Shown here in pieces: positions 28,320 to 37,285 of a DNA stretch of 64,000 nt. Source of the DNA: Geobacillus vulcani PSS1 (GTDB lineage Bacteria; Bacillota; Bacilli; Bacillales; Anoxybacillaceae); assembly GCF_000733845.1 (NCBI RefSeq), contig NZ_JPOI01000001.1:1589501-1653500 (forward strand), written 5' to 3'. The notes under the pieces are model-generated. The model saw only the letters and a program-made list of their open reading frames with translations. It did not search any database and had not been told where the DNA came from. The position numbers were made by a program, and so were the translations under genes. Each line of letters begins with the position of its first letter. The first letter of the stretch is position 1.

Positions 28320-28345
28320 GGAGAAGCGAACGCTTCTCCTTTTCC
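28317..28345 (+). terminator. Hairpin between ytoP and the DUF84 gene
   Basis: GGAGAAGC/GCTTCTCC stem with a 4-nt GAAC loop and a short TTTTCC tail; likely a partial terminator. Confidence 0.55.
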
Positions 28346-28364
28346 ATGACAAGGAGGGCACTGG

Positions 28365-28895
28365 ATGAAAACGGTTGCGGTCGGAACGAACAACGAAGCG
28401 AAAATCGCCGCTGTTCGGGCGGTGTTGGGGGAAAAGGAATACCGCATTGTATCGTTTGAGGTGCCGTCGGGCGTTTCCGCGCAGCCGCTGTCCGATGAGG
28501 AGACGCGGCTTGGCGCCATCGGGCGCGCTAAACGGGTGCTCGAAGCGGCCGAGGCGGACATTGGCATCGGATTGGAAGGCGGCGTGATGAAAATCGATGG
28601 GCAATGGTGGCTGTGCAACTGGGGAGCGCTCGCCGACCGAAACGGAGTGGTGGTGGCTGCCGCCGGCGCCCGCCTCGCCCTCCCGCCGGACGTCGGGGCC
28701 GGCATCGAGGCGGGGCGCGAGCTCGGCGATGTGATGGAAGCGTACACCGGGCGAAGGAACGTTCGTCGGAAAGAAGGCGCGGTCGGCGTACTAACGAACG
28801 GGCGCGTTGACCGATCGGCGATGTTTTCCCACATCGTCGAGCTTTTGGTCGGTCAATATGAATGGCTTTGTCAAAACGGGCCGTTCCATGTATGA
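28365..28895 (+). CDS. DUF84 inosine/xanthosine triphosphatase (YjjX-like)
   Basis: A 176-aa house-cleaning NTPase. The family opening AVGTNNEAKIAAVRAVL, the SAQPLSDEETRLGAIGRA stretch and GIGLEGGVM mark it as DUF84/YjjX, which hydrolyses ITP and XTP to keep deaminated purines out of nucleic acids. The usual acidic metal ligands are in SDEET and GLEGG. The ATG has AAGGAGGG upstream. B. subtilis has the thioredoxin-like ytpP between ytoP and ytpQ; here this gene takes that position. Confidence 0.88.
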   Translation: MKTVAVGTNNEAKIAAVRAVLGEKEYRIVSFEVPSGVSAQPLSDEETRLGAIGRAKRVLEAAEADIGIGLEGGVMKIDGQWWLCNWGALADRNGVVVAAAGARLALPPDVGAGIEAGRELGDVMEAYTGRRNVRRKEGAVGVLTNGRVDRSAMFSHIVELLVGQYEWLCQNGPFHV

Positions 28896-29129
28896 TAAAT
28901 AACGAATGGTCATGCCGATGAGGGCGACCGGCTGAATGAGCGGGCCGCGTTCCACCAACGCTCCTAGATCGAGCGGCCGACAAAGCGAGGGGCGGCGTCA
29001 AACGGTGAAAACGCCGCGCGGTCATGGCCCGGCATTGTCAACGCCGGATGCGCCCTTGGCCAAGCCCCGGCCAAAAGAAGGAAAAGGAAACGGAAGGCAC
29101 GGGCGCCGGCAAAACAAGGAGGAACACGA

Positions 29130-29927
29130 ATGAACAGCCGGCAAATGTATGAGAAGATTAAAGAGCGTCTCGTCGCTCACCCGCACTGGACGTTTCGCTT
29201 TGACCCCAAGCAAGATGCGATGCGCGTGGAAGACCGCCGCACGAAAAAAGGCGTGACGATCTCGCTTCCTGGTGTCATCGCCAAATGGCACGAACAAAAA
29301 GATGAGGCGGTGCACGAAGTCGTTTATTATGTGGAGCAAACGTTGAAAACGATGGAGGAAGACGCGGCGCTTTCCGGCAATGAGCGAAACATTTATCCCG
29401 TCATTCGCTCGGCGTCGTTTCCGGCGGAGACGAAAGAAGGCGTTCCGCTCCTGTTCGATGATCATACAGCCGAAACGCGCATTTACTATGCGCTCGACCT
29501 AGGCAAAACGTATCGCTTGATTGATGAGCGCATGCTTGAAAAAGACAAATGGAGCCGCGAGCGGGTGAAGGAAATCGCCCGCTTCAACGTCCGGTCGCTG
29601 CCGACGCCGGTGAAAGAGGACCGGGTGGCGGACAACGTGTTTTATTTTGTCAACACCAATGACGGCTATGATGCGAGCCGCGTCTTAAACGAATCGTTTT
29701 TGGCCGACATGCGGGCGCGCGTGGAAGGAACGATGGCCGTTGCCGTTCCGCATCAAGATGTGCTCATCATCGCTGATGTGCGCAACGACATCGGCTATGA
29801 CGTGCTCGCGCAAATGACGATGAGCTTTTTTGCCGGCGGCCGCGTGCCGATCACGGCGCTGTCGTTTTTATACGAAAACGGGAAACTTGAACCGATTTTC
29901 ATTCTGGGAAAAAAACGGAGAACGTAG
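29130..29927 (+). CDS. ytpQ: YtpQ (DUF1444)
   Basis: A 265-aa cytoplasmic protein of the DUF1444 family, function unknown. Conserved stretches include [18 protein letters not shown] near the N terminus, [12 protein letters not shown], and [19 protein letters not shown] in the C-terminal third. The start ATG has AAGGAGGA upstream. It is followed after 20 nt by ytpR in the same direction, as in B. subtilis, so the two are likely co-transcribed. No catalytic motif can be assigned. Confidence 0.88.
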   Translation: MNSRQMYEKIKERLVAHPHWTFRFDPKQDAMRVEDRRTKKGVTISLPGVIAKWHEQKDEAVHEVVYYVEQTLKTMEEDAALSGNERNIYPVIRSASFPAETKEGVPLLFDDHTAETRIYYALDLGKTYRLIDERMLEKDKWSRERVKEIARFNVRSLPTPVKEDRVADNVFYFVNTNDGYDASRVLNESFLADMRARVEGTMAVAVPHQDVLIIADVRNDIGYDVLAQMTMSFFAGGRVPITALSFLYENGKLEPIFILGKKRRT

Positions 29928-29947
29928 CGGCAAGGAGGAATGAAGCG

Positions 29948-30553
29948 ATGAACGTGTTTTACAACCGAGAAGGGGTTGGCGACGTGCTGCTTGTGTCGCT
30001 GAAACCGGTGGCGGATGAGGAACGGACGTTTGTCAAACAAGGCGATGTCGTCCGCATCATGTCCGAACGGACGGGCGAGACGGTTGGCTATAACATTTTT
30101 TCCGCGTCTTCGTACTATCCATTTTGTGGAAATGGTCCGCTGGAAGTAAATGAGGAGCTCGTCGGCATCATCAACGACATCTTGGCGAAAAACGGTTTTG
30201 ACGAGCCGATCGAAGCTGACTTGTCTCCCAAGTTTGTCGTCGGATATGTGAAAGAGAAAACGAAGCATCCGAACGCCGACAAGTTGAGCGTCTGCCAAGT
30301 CGATGTCGGCGATGAGGTGCTGCAAATCGTCTGCGGAGCACCGAACGTCGCCGAAGGGCAAAAAGTCGTCGTCGCCAAAATCGGCGCGGTCATGCCAAAT
30401 GGCCTCGTCATTCAAGAAAGTGAGCTGCGCGGCGTCCGGTCATCCGGCATGATTTGTTCGGCCCGCGAGCTTGGGCTGCCCAATGCTCCGCAGGAGAAAG
30501 GCATTTTGGTGCTGTCTGATGAATATGAGGTCGGCCAACCATTCGTTTTTTGA
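29948..30553 (+). CDS. ytpR: YtpR, tRNA-binding (EMAP/PheT-type) domain protein
   Basis: A 201-aa protein with a short N-terminal DUF4479-type region and a C-terminal OB-fold tRNA-binding domain like that of the PheRS beta subunit (VVGYVKEKTKHPNADKLSVC, then CGAPNVAEGQKVVVAKIGA and ELRGVRSSGMICSARELGL). It has no synthetase catalytic domain and probably binds tRNA in trans; the actual role is unknown. The ATG has AAGGAGGAA upstream. Two tandem terminators follow. Confidence 0.9.
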   Translation: MNVFYNREGVGDVLLVSLKPVADEERTFVKQGDVVRIMSERTGETVGYNIFSASSYYPFCGNGPLEVNEELVGIINDILAKNGFDEPIEADLSPKFVVGYVKEKTKHPNADKLSVCQVDVGDEVLQIVCGAPNVAEGQKVVVAKIGAVMPNGLVIQESELRGVRSSGMICSARELGLPNAPQEKGILVLSDEYEVGQPFVF

Positions 30554-30561
30554 CGTTCCAA

Positions 30562-30624
30562 CGGGCGGTGCAGACGGATTCCGCCTGTTTTTTCGCCACT
30601 GGAACGACGCCAGTGGCGTTTTTT
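30562..30624 (+). terminator. Two tandem terminators after ytpR
   Basis: First, GGCGG/CCGCC followed by TGTTTTTT. Immediately after, a stronger CGCCACTGG/CCAGTGGCG stem with six T. Together they isolate sftA from the ytpQR transcript. Confidence 0.85.
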
Positions 30625-30659
30625 CCAACAATGAAGGCAGAGAAAGAGTGATGTGATGG

Positions 30660-33008
30660 ATGAAATTTTTGAAACGATGGCTTCGTTTTCTTGCGAGCGA
30701 CGAGGAAGAGGAAGGGAACGAGCAGCGAGCGAATTCCCCGCTGTCGGCCGGCATGCCCGGACGCGGCGAGATGGACGTCATCTACCGATATCCGCAAGGC
30801 CGCTTTCGCTTTCCACTCATTCCCGATGACGAGCTGGCGGAAGAGGGGGAGAGGCCGGGGCGGGCGAAAAGCGAGGCATCCCGGCCGCTGCTGAATCGGC
30901 GCCCGTCGGCCGGCGCGGCAAAGGCGGTGGAAAAACGGCCGTTCCGCCCGTCTGATGTGCCATCCCCGGTTTTTGGATACGATCGGAATCGGGGAAAACA
31001 GCGGCAACGACCGGATGAAATCGAGCTGGCCGGTGCAGTGGATGCAGAGAGCCGGAGCGGCGGGGCGGTTCGGGAAGGGGCCATCCATGGCGAAGCGACA
31101 CGGCAAGACGAGTGGGAGGGCACGGAAAGCCGGGCGGCTGAATCGCCAAAAGAAGAGGCGTCTTTGGCCAAGCGCGCAGAGGCATGGAGCGAAGACGCGA
31201 GAGGAGCGATGCCTGCGGCTGTTATGGAAACGGAAGGAAAAGATGGGCTTGCGCCGGCGGCACAGGAAGAACAGGATGCCGAGGCGGATAAAAAGAAAAG
31301 GCATGAGCTGGACGGACGAGGCAAAGAACGCGCGCCGCACGAGACAGCCTGCGGCTTGGAGAGCGAAGGACAAGAGGCGCCATCACAGATGGGGAATGGA
31401 GACGGAGAAAACACTGCTTCGACAGAATTGCGAGAGAAGACGTCAGATCGCGAAATCCGCCACTCGGCGGCGCCCGTGGGCCGGGAGGAGGCTTCCCGAT
31501 CTGGGCGAACGCGCATTCCGTATAATGTGATCATGTTAAAGCAAGATTGGCGCAAGTTGAAAGAAAAGGCAGCGAATCGATCGAACGGCTGCGTGCTGCC
31601 GCCATTGGCGCTTCTTGAGCCGCCGGAGAAAGCAGCCGAGCGCGACGAGCAGTGGCTTCATGAGCAATGCCGGCGGTTGGACGAGACGTTTGCGAGCTTT
31701 CAAATCGGCGCGCACGTCGTTGGTGTGACGCAAGGGCCGACGGTGACGCGGTTTGAAGTGCAGCCGGATTTAGGAGTGAAAGTGAGCAAGATTACGAGTT
31801 TAATCGATGATATCAAGCTCAGTCTGGCGGCGAAGGACATTCGCATTGAAGCGCCCATCCCGGGAAAACGGACGATCGGCATTGAGGTGCCAAACCGGAC
31901 GAGCCGTCCGGTGCGCCTGCGGGAAATTTTGGAAAGCGAAGCGTTCCGCAAAAGTCCATCGCCACTTACCGTGGCGCTTGGGCTTGACATCAGCGGAGCG
32001 CCGGTCGTGACCGACATTCGAAAAATGCCGCACGGGCTCATCGCTGGAGCGACCGGGTCGGGAAAAAGCGTCTGCATGAACGCTATGCTCATCAGCATGT
32101 TGTATAAAGCAGCGCCGCACGAAGTGAAATGGCTGCTCATTGACCCGAAAATGGTCGAACTGGCGCCGTACAACGGATTGCCGCATTTGCTCAGCCCGGT
32201 GATCACCGAGGCGAAGGCGGCTGCGGGGGCGCTCAAGTGGGCGGTCGGCGAAATGGAACGGCGGTATGAACAGTTTGTCCACGCCGGCGTGCGCGATATC
32301 GAAAAATATAACGATCATCTTCGCGAACGCGGCAGCAGTGAGCCACCGCTGCCGTACATCGTCATCGTCATTGATGAGCTAGCGGACCTCATGATGGCCG
32401 CTCCAGCCGATGTCGAAGAATCGATTTGCCGGCTGGCGCAAAAGGCGCGGGCGTGCGGCATCCATCTGCTGATCGCGACGCAGCGGCCGTCGGTCGACGT
32501 CCTCACGGGATTGATCAAGGCGAACATTCCGACGCGCATTGCCTTTTCTGTCTCATCCCAAGTCGATTCGCGCACCATTTTGGATGTCAACGGCGCTGAA
32601 CGACTGCTTGGGCGCGGCGATATGCTGTTTTTGGAAAATGGTTCGGCCAAGCCGGTGCGGCTGCAAGGGTGCTTCATTTCCGATGAAGAAATCGAACGGG
32701 TGACGGCGCATGGGAAAGCAGAGCAAAGTCCATCCTATCTGTTTGACCCGGACGATTTCCGACAAACGGGGGCGTTTGGCGGTGAGGATGACGAATTGTT
32801 CGAGGAAGCATGCCGGTTTGTCATCGCCCAAGGGGGGGCGTCCACCTCGAGCCTGCAGCGCCATTTCCGCATCGGCTACAACCGCGCCGCCCGGCTGATC
32901 GAGATGATGGAGCAGCAGGGGCTGATTTCGGAAGCGCGCGGCAGCAAACCGCGCGATGTGTTGATGAGCGAAGACGAGTGGGAGCGCTGGCGCGAGCAGA
33001 ACAACTGA
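30660..33008 (+). CDS. sftA: DNA translocase SftA (FtsK/SpoIIIE family)
   Basis: Soluble septum-associated DNA pump that clears chromosome arms from the division site in vegetative cells. The 782-aa protein has a short N-terminal septum-targeting segment and a very polar linker (about residues 30-290, rich in Glu, Arg, Ala). The motor follows: the alpha domain, then Walker A GATGSGKSV at 463-471 and Walker B VIVIDELADLMM. The C-terminal gamma winged helix (CRFVIAQGGASTSSLQRHF...) reads KOPS-like sites. There are no transmembrane helices, unlike SpoIIIE. As I recall, B. subtilis SftA is about 170 residues longer, the difference lying in the linker. Confidence 0.95.
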   Translation: MKFLKRWLRFLASDEEEEGNEQRANSPLSAGMPGRGEMDVIYRYPQGRFRFPLIPDDELAEEGERPGRAKSEASRPLLNRRPSAGAAKAVEKRPFRPSDVPSPVFGYDRNRGKQRQRPDEIELAGAVDAESRSGGAVREGAIHGEATRQDEWEGTESRAAESPKEEASLAKRAEAWSEDARGAMPAAVMETEGKDGLAPAAQEEQDAEADKKKRHELDGRGKERAPHETACGLESEGQEAPSQMGNGDGENTASTELREKTSDREIRHSAAPVGREEASRSGRTRIPYNVIMLKQDWRKLKEKAANRSNGCVLPPLALLEPPEKAAERDEQWLHEQCRRLDETFASFQIGAHVVGVTQGPTVTRFEVQPDLGVKVSKITSLIDDIKLSLAAKDIRIEAPIPGKRTIGIEVPNRTSRPVRLREILESEAFRKSPSPLTVALGLDISGAPVVTDIRKMPHGLIAGATGSGKSVCMNAMLISMLYKAAPHEVKWLLIDPKMVELAPYNGLPHLLSPVITEAKAAAGALKWAVGEMERRYEQFVHAGVRDIEKYNDHLRERGSSEPPLPYIVIVIDELADLMMAAPADVEESICRLAQKARACGIHLLIATQRPSVDVLTGLIKANIPTRIAFSVSSQVDSRTILDVNGAERLLGRGDMLFLENGSAKPVRLQGCFISDEEIERVTAHGKAEQSPSYLFDPDDFRQTGAFGGEDDELFEEACRFVIAQGGASTSSLQRHFRIGYNRAARLIEMMEQQGLISEARGSKPRDVLMSEDEWERWREQNN

Positions 33009-33161
33009 GAGCAGTCGGCCTTCTTTTGGCGGGCGGTAGTGTTTTGACTCCTCGCGTGCTATAATGGGGAAATGAATGGTGCACTGCAATGAGAGAAATG
33101 GCAAAACGAGATGGATATCATATACTGTCTTACAGAGAGACGATGGTTGGAGGGCTTAGCG

Positions 33162-34466
33162 ATGACAGCTTACCATTTTGTAGGCATTAAAGGCACGGGG
33201 ATGAGCGCGCTCGCGCAAGTGCTTCATGACCTTGGCTATACGGTGCAAGGGTCGGATGTAGAGAAATGGTTTTTCACGCAAAAGGCGCTTGAAGAGCGGG
33301 GAATCCCGGTGCTGCCTTTTTCGAAAGACAATATTCGCCCTGGTTATACGGTCATTGCCGGCAACGCGTTTCCGGATACGCATGAGGAAATCGAGGCGGC
33401 CCGTCAACTCGGCGTTCCCGTCATTCGTTACCATCGCTTTTTAGGAGAGTTGGCTGGCCGATTTACGAGCATCGCGGTGACCGGTTCGCATGGAAAGACG
33501 ACGACGACGGGGTTGCTTGCCCATGTGATGCAAGGAGCCCATCCAACGTCCTATTTGATCGGAGACGGCACAGGAAAAGGGGAGCCGGGAAGCAAATATT
33601 TCGTGTTTGAAGCGTGCGAATACCGTCGGCACTTCCTTTCCTATTTTCCAGACTATGCGATTATGACAAATATTGACTTTGATCACCCAGATTATTTTGC
33701 CAATATCGATGATGTGTTTTCCGCCTTCCAGCAAATGGCGCATCAAGTGAAGCAGGCGATCGTCGCCTGTGGGGATGATCCGTATTTGCCGAACATTCAG
33801 GCGAAAGTGCCGATTTTGTTTTACGGATTTGGCGAAGAAAACGATTTTCAGGCGCGCAATATCGTCAAGACGACGGAAGGGATGGCGTTTGATGTGTTCG
33901 TGCGCAACACATTTTTCGCCTCGTTTGCCATCCCGCGCTTTGGCACCCATAACGTATTGAATGCTCTCGCTGTGATCGCCCTCTGCCACTACGAAGGGGT
34001 GGATGCCGGCACGATCGCCAAACGGCTGCAAACGTTCCAAGGAGTGAAGCGCCGCTTCAGTGAAAAAACGGTCGGGCGCCAAGTGCTGATCGATGATTAT
34101 GCGCATCATCCACGTGAAATTACGGCGACGTTGGAGGCGGCAAGGCAAAAATATCCGGGCCGTGAAGTGGTGGCGATTTTTCAGCCGCATACGTATACAC
34201 GGACGCAGACATTTTTGCGCGAGTTTGCCGAAAGTTTGCAGCAGGCGGACCACGTGTATTTGTGCGACATTTTCGGTTCGGCGCGCGAGCATGAAGGAAA
34301 ATTGTCGATCCGTGACTTGCAGGCGCAAATTCCGCGTTCCCAGCTGCTTGAGGAACAAAACGTATCCGTGTTGAAGCGGCATCAAGATGCGGTGTTGGTG
34401 TTTATGGGCGCCGGCGACATTCAAAAGTTTCAGCACGCGTACGAACGGGCCGTTCTTTCCGCCTGA
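33162..34466 (+). CDS. murC: UDP-N-acetylmuramate--L-alanine ligase
   Basis: Adds the first L-Ala to UDP-MurNAc in peptidoglycan precursor synthesis. The 434-aa protein has the Rossmann-like [18 protein letters not shown], the Mur-ligase ATP loop [14 protein letters not shown] near residue 105, and [13 protein letters not shown] in the C-terminal domain. The start is the ATG at 33162 with GGAGGGC upstream; the longer frame from 33111 is not supported. It is separated from ytxGHJ by a terminator. Confidence 0.97.
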   Translation: MTAYHFVGIKGTGMSALAQVLHDLGYTVQGSDVEKWFFTQKALEERGIPVLPFSKDNIRPGYTVIAGNAFPDTHEEIEAARQLGVPVIRYHRFLGELAGRFTSIAVTGSHGKTTTTGLLAHVMQGAHPTSYLIGDGTGKGEPGSKYFVFEACEYRRHFLSYFPDYAIMTNIDFDHPDYFANIDDVFSAFQQMAHQVKQAIVACGDDPYLPNIQAKVPILFYGFGEENDFQARNIVKTTEGMAFDVFVRNTFFASFAIPRFGTHNVLNALAVIALCHYEGVDAGTIAKRLQTFQGVKRRFSEKTVGRQVLIDDYAHHPREITATLEAARQKYPGREVVAIFQPHTYTRTQTFLREFAESLQQADHVYLCDIFGSAREHEGKLSIRDLQAQIPRSQLLEEQNVSVLKRHQDAVLVFMGAGDIQKFQHAYERAVLSA

Positions 34467-34480
34467 CGGCCGGCAGGAAG

Positions 34481-34508
34481 CGGGCCGCGGTGAAGGCGGC
34501 CCGTTTTT
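34481..34508 (+). terminator. Terminator after murC
   Basis: Perfect CGGGCCGC/GCGGCCCG stem, 7-nt loop, five T. Confidence 0.85.
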
Positions 34509-34524
34509 CCTGTTTTCCAACCAA

Positions 34525-34554
34525 GCAGGAAAGAGTGCGTGTCATGTCGAAGTT
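34525..34554 (+). promoter_or_regulatory. Candidate sigma-H promoter of ytxGHJ
   Basis: GCAGGAAAG, 12 nt, then GTCGAAGTT, close to the B. subtilis sigma-H pattern (RnAGGAwWW, about 12, RnnGAATwW). B. subtilis ytxGHJ is known to depend on sigma-H as well as sigma-B, which supports the call. Confidence 0.5.
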
Positions 34555-34613
34555 TGAATAAAGAAAAAGATGGGTACAAAGGAAATGAAACGTGTGGGCA
34601 AGGAGGAACTCTC

Positions 34614-35063
34614 GTGGAATGGCTGTTGTATGGCAGCGCCGCTCTTATCGCGCTCGCTTTTTTGCTGCTTGTCGTTTACATAGCGAAAACGCTGGTTGTT
34701 TTGCAGGAAACGCTGCGCCGTCTGGCGACGGCGGTCAGCCATGCCGATCAACAAGTCGAAGCGGTGGCGAAAGAAATTCAGACGCTTCTTCAAACAGCCA
34801 ACGCCATTGCCGGTGATGTGCAAAAAAAAGCAGAAAAGCTAAACGGCGCCATCGAGGCGGTCGGGGAAATCGGCGGCGCGGTTCGCACGCTCAACCGCGC
34901 GCTTCGGCAGGCAGCGGCCGCCTTGTCGGCGAAAGCGGATCCGGGGCGTGAAAAGTGGGTAAAGGCGCTGCGTTGGGCAAATGTTTTGCTCGATGTATGG
35001 GAAAAATGGAGAAAAAGAAAACCACTGCATCCAAAGGAGGGAATCGAACATGGCGAAAAATAA
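34614..35063 (+). CDS. ytxG: YtxG, DUF948 membrane-anchored protein
   Basis: A 149-aa general-stress protein with one N-terminal transmembrane helix (LLYGSAALIALAFLLLVVYI, residues 4-23) and a helical, coiled-coil-like tail, ending in a basic KWRKRKP stretch. In B. subtilis it is the first gene of the ytxGHJ stress operon; its biochemical role is unknown. The start is the GTG at 34614, preceded by AAGGAGGA; the frame runs back to 34539 without an RBS. Its end overlaps ytxH by 14 nt. Confidence 0.85.
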   Translation: MEWLLYGSAALIALAFLLLVVYIAKTLVVLQETLRRLATAVSHADQQVEAVAKEIQTLLQTANAIAGDVQKKAEKLNGAIEAVGEIGGAVRTLNRALRQAAAALSAKADPGREKWVKALRWANVLLDVWEKWRKRKPLHPKEGIEHGEK

Positions 35064-35445
35064 CGGCGGATTTTTGCTTGGAGCGCTTGTCGGCGGCATC
35101 GCCGGCGCGGCTGCTGCGTTGTTTTTGACGAGCGAAAAAGGGCGGAAATGGCTGGCCGAATGGAGCAACGATGAGACATGGGAGCCGATGAAAACAACAG
35201 CTGTCGAATGGTTGGAAACAGCGAAAGAGAAAACGAAGGAAATCGCCAACTTCATTCCGTTGAAATCCACGACGGTGCCGGTTGGCGGGGAAAACGGCGG
35301 AGAGGAAGCCAGGGAGGCAACGATTCCGATTCCGCCATCCGCCGGGCCAGCCGACCGGGAAACGCTGCAAAAACTGCTTGAGGAAGCGGAGGCAGCGCTT
35401 GATGACGCCGAGCAAAACATCACATCACGAAAAGAAACGGAGTGA
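35050..35445 (+). CDS. ytxH: YtxH domain-containing protein
   Basis: A 131-aa protein of the YtxH family: a Gly/Ala-rich membrane segment near the N terminus (FLLGALVGGIAGAAAALFL, residues 8-26) followed at once by TSEKGRKW, the family hallmark, and a hydrophilic tail. It is a general-stress protein of unknown activity. The start ATG at 35050 lies inside ytxG with AAAGGAGGG upstream, so translation is coupled. Confidence 0.85.
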   Translation: MAKNNGGFLLGALVGGIAGAAAALFLTSEKGRKWLAEWSNDETWEPMKTTAVEWLETAKEKTKEIANFIPLKSTTVPVGGENGGEEAREATIPIPPSAGPADRETLQKLLEEAEAALDDAEQNITSRKETE

Positions 35446-35456
35446 AGGAGATGGGA

Positions 35457-35780
35457 ATGGAGAAGCTGGAGACGATCGAACAATTTGATCGTGCCATGAA
35501 GGAAACGGAACGTTTTTTGTTCGTCAAGCATAGCCTCACCTGCCCGATCAGCCAAGCGGCGTTCCGCGAATGCGAGAAGTTTGCCGCTGATCATCCAGAG
35601 CTCGCGGTGTATTGCCTGTACGTTCAAGAGGCGCGGCCGCTCTCAACCTATATTGCCGAGACGACCGGAGTGAAACACGAGTCGCCGCAAGTGCTGCTGT
35701 TTGAAAACGGCCGAGTCGTCTGGCACGCGTCCCACTGGGCCATTACGTACGACGCGCTTTCGGAGCATATCGGCGCCTGA
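35457..35780 (+). CDS. ytxJ: Bacillithiol-system thioredoxin-like protein YtxJ
   Basis: A 107-aa thioredoxin-fold protein (DUF2847) that co-occurs with bacillithiol biosynthesis. Its redox loop is TCPISQAAF, a single-Cys monothiol variant, preceded by FLFVKHSL; QVLLFENGRVVWHASH forms the second half of the fold. It probably reduces mixed disulfides with bacillithiol. The start is taken as the ATG at 35457, 6 nt after AAGGAG; the earlier GTG at 35442 overlaps the ytxH stop and lacks a box. It is the last gene of ytxGHJ. Confidence 0.87.
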   Translation: MEKLETIEQFDRAMKETERFLFVKHSLTCPISQAAFRECEKFAADHPELAVYCLYVQEARPLSTYIAETTGVKHESPQVLLFENGRVVWHASHWAITYDALSEHIGA

Positions 35781-35785
35781 TCCAT

Positions 35786-35811
35786 CCGCTCGCAGCCGCG
35801 GGCGGTTTTTT
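35786..35811 (+). terminator. Terminator after ytxJ
   Basis: CCGCTCGC/GCGGGCGG stem of 8 bp with a 4-nt loop, followed by six T. Confidence 0.8.
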
Positions 35812-35865
35812 GTGCGCTTTTTGCTTTAGTGCTTAAAAGCGTTTAATCAAAAAAGCATTTTTTTC

Positions 35866-35894
35866 GTGACAACGATAGCTCCATCGATTATAAT
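35866..35894 (+). promoter_or_regulatory. Sigma-A promoter of aroA
   Basis: GTGACA at 35866-35871, 17-nt spacer, perfect TATAAT at 35889-35894. It lies about 105 nt upstream of the start codon, leaving a leader in which I see no obvious riboswitch. Confidence 0.75.
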
Positions 35895-36000
35895 AAACAC
35901 TAATTAAATGACTTCGCTCTCCAAGACGGGGGCGCAGCTTGCCGGCGGCCGGCAAGAGGCGAAAACAATGCACTACACTTGGCGAAAGGATGAGAAAAGC

Positions 36001-37083
36001 ATGAGCAATGAGAGATTAGACGAACTGCGGGCGCGAGTCGATGAGATCAACTTGCAGCTATTGAAACTGATCAATGAGCGGGGACGGCTCGTTCAGGAGA
36101 TCGGAAAAATTAAAGAAGCGCAAGGGACGCACCGCTACGACCCGGTGCGCGAACGGAAAATGTTGGATCTCATTTCCGAGCATAACGACGGGCCGTTCGA
36201 AACATCGACGCTGCAGCACATTTTCAAAGAAATTTTTAAAGCAGCGCTCGAGCTGCAGGAAGATGACCACCGGAAGGCGCTTCTCGTCTCGCGGAAAAAG
36301 CATCCGGAAAACACGATCGTCGAAGTGAAAGGCGAGCGAATTGGCGACGGCAACCAATATTTCGTCATGGGCCCGTGCGCGGTCGAAAGCTATGAACAAG
36401 TCGCGGCGGTGGCGGAGGCGGTGAAAAAACAAGGGATCAAGCTGCTGCGCGGCGGCGCCTACAAACCACGCACGTCGCCATACGATTTCCAAGGGCTCGG
36501 CGTGGAAGGGCTGAAAATTTTAAAACGGATCGCCGATGAGTTTGATTTGGCGGTCATCAGCGAAATCGTCACCCCGGCCGATATCGAAATCGCCTTGGAC
36601 TACATTGATGTCATCCAGATCGGCGCGCGCAACATGCAAAACTTTGAGCTGCTCAAGGCAGCAGGCCAGGTGAACAAGCCGATTTTGTTAAAGCGCGGCT
36701 TGGCGGCGACGATTGAAGAATTCATCAACGCCGCTGAGTACATCATGTCGCAAGGAAACGGGCAGATCATTTTGTGCGAGCGCGGCATCCGCACGTATGA
36801 GCGAGCGACGCGCAACACGCTCGACATCTCGGCCGTGCCGATCTTGAAGAAAGAAACGCACTTGCCGGTGTTCGTCGATGTCACCCACTCCACGGGGCGG
36901 CGCGATCTGCTCATCCCGTGCGCCAAAGCGGCCTTGGCGATTGGCGCCGACGGCGTCATGGCCGAAGTGCATCCGGACCCGGCCGTCGCCTTGTCCGATT
37001 CCGCCCAGCAAATGGACATCGCCCAATTCAATGAGTTTATGGAAGAAGTGCGCGCCTTCCAACGGCAGTTTGTCCAGGCGTAA
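36001..37083 (+). CDS. aroA: Bifunctional chorismate mutase / DAHP synthase AroA(G)
   Basis: Catalyses the first step of the shikimate pathway (phosphoenolpyruvate plus erythrose-4-phosphate to DAHP). An N-terminal AroQ-type chorismate mutase domain (residues 5-85, [20 protein letters not shown]) senses chorismate/prephenate for feedback. The type I-beta DAHP synthase barrel follows, with [29 protein letters not shown] and [12 protein letters not shown] as signature segments. The 360-aa length matches B. subtilis AroA. The start is the ATG at 36001 with AAAGGATGA upstream; the frame extends back to 35908 without support. Confidence 0.96.
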   Translation: MSNERLDELRARVDEINLQLLKLINERGRLVQEIGKIKEAQGTHRYDPVRERKMLDLISEHNDGPFETSTLQHIFKEIFKAALELQEDDHRKALLVSRKKHPENTIVEVKGERIGDGNQYFVMGPCAVESYEQVAAVAEAVKKQGIKLLRGGAYKPRTSPYDFQGLGVEGLKILKRIADEFDLAVISEIVTPADIEIALDYIDVIQIGARNMQNFELLKAAGQVNKPILLKRGLAATIEEFINAAEYIMSQGNGQIILCERGIRTYERATRNTLDISAVPILKKETHLPVFVDVTHSTGRRDLLIPCAKAALAIGADGVMAEVHPDPAVALSDSAQQMDIAQFNEFMEEVRAFQRQFVQA

Positions 37084-37087
37084 GAGG

Positions 37088-37119
37088 ATCCCCTCGGTTG
37101 TTGCCCGAGGGGATTTTTT
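37088..37119 (+). terminator. Terminator after aroA
   Basis: ATCCCCTCGG pairs with CCGAGGGGAT, followed by a run of six T. Confidence 0.9.
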
Positions 37120-37194
37120 GATGAGATGGCGAGTTTTGGGGCAAACTACTCGTGAACGGTTTGTGAACAAACAGGCAAAATGGTTGCGATTTCG

Positions 37195-37224
37195 TTGCGA
37201 GTTGGCGATAATGTATCGTATGAT
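37195..37224 (+). promoter_or_regulatory. Sigma-A promoter of ccpA
   Basis: TTGCGA at 37195-37200, 18-nt spacer, TATGAT at 37219-37224; about 60 nt upstream of the start codon. Confidence 0.6.
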
Positions 37225-37285
37225 AGTTGTACATACATTCGGAATTTGACCGGTTATTGGATCGAGCGAAAAGGAGTGAAACGGA

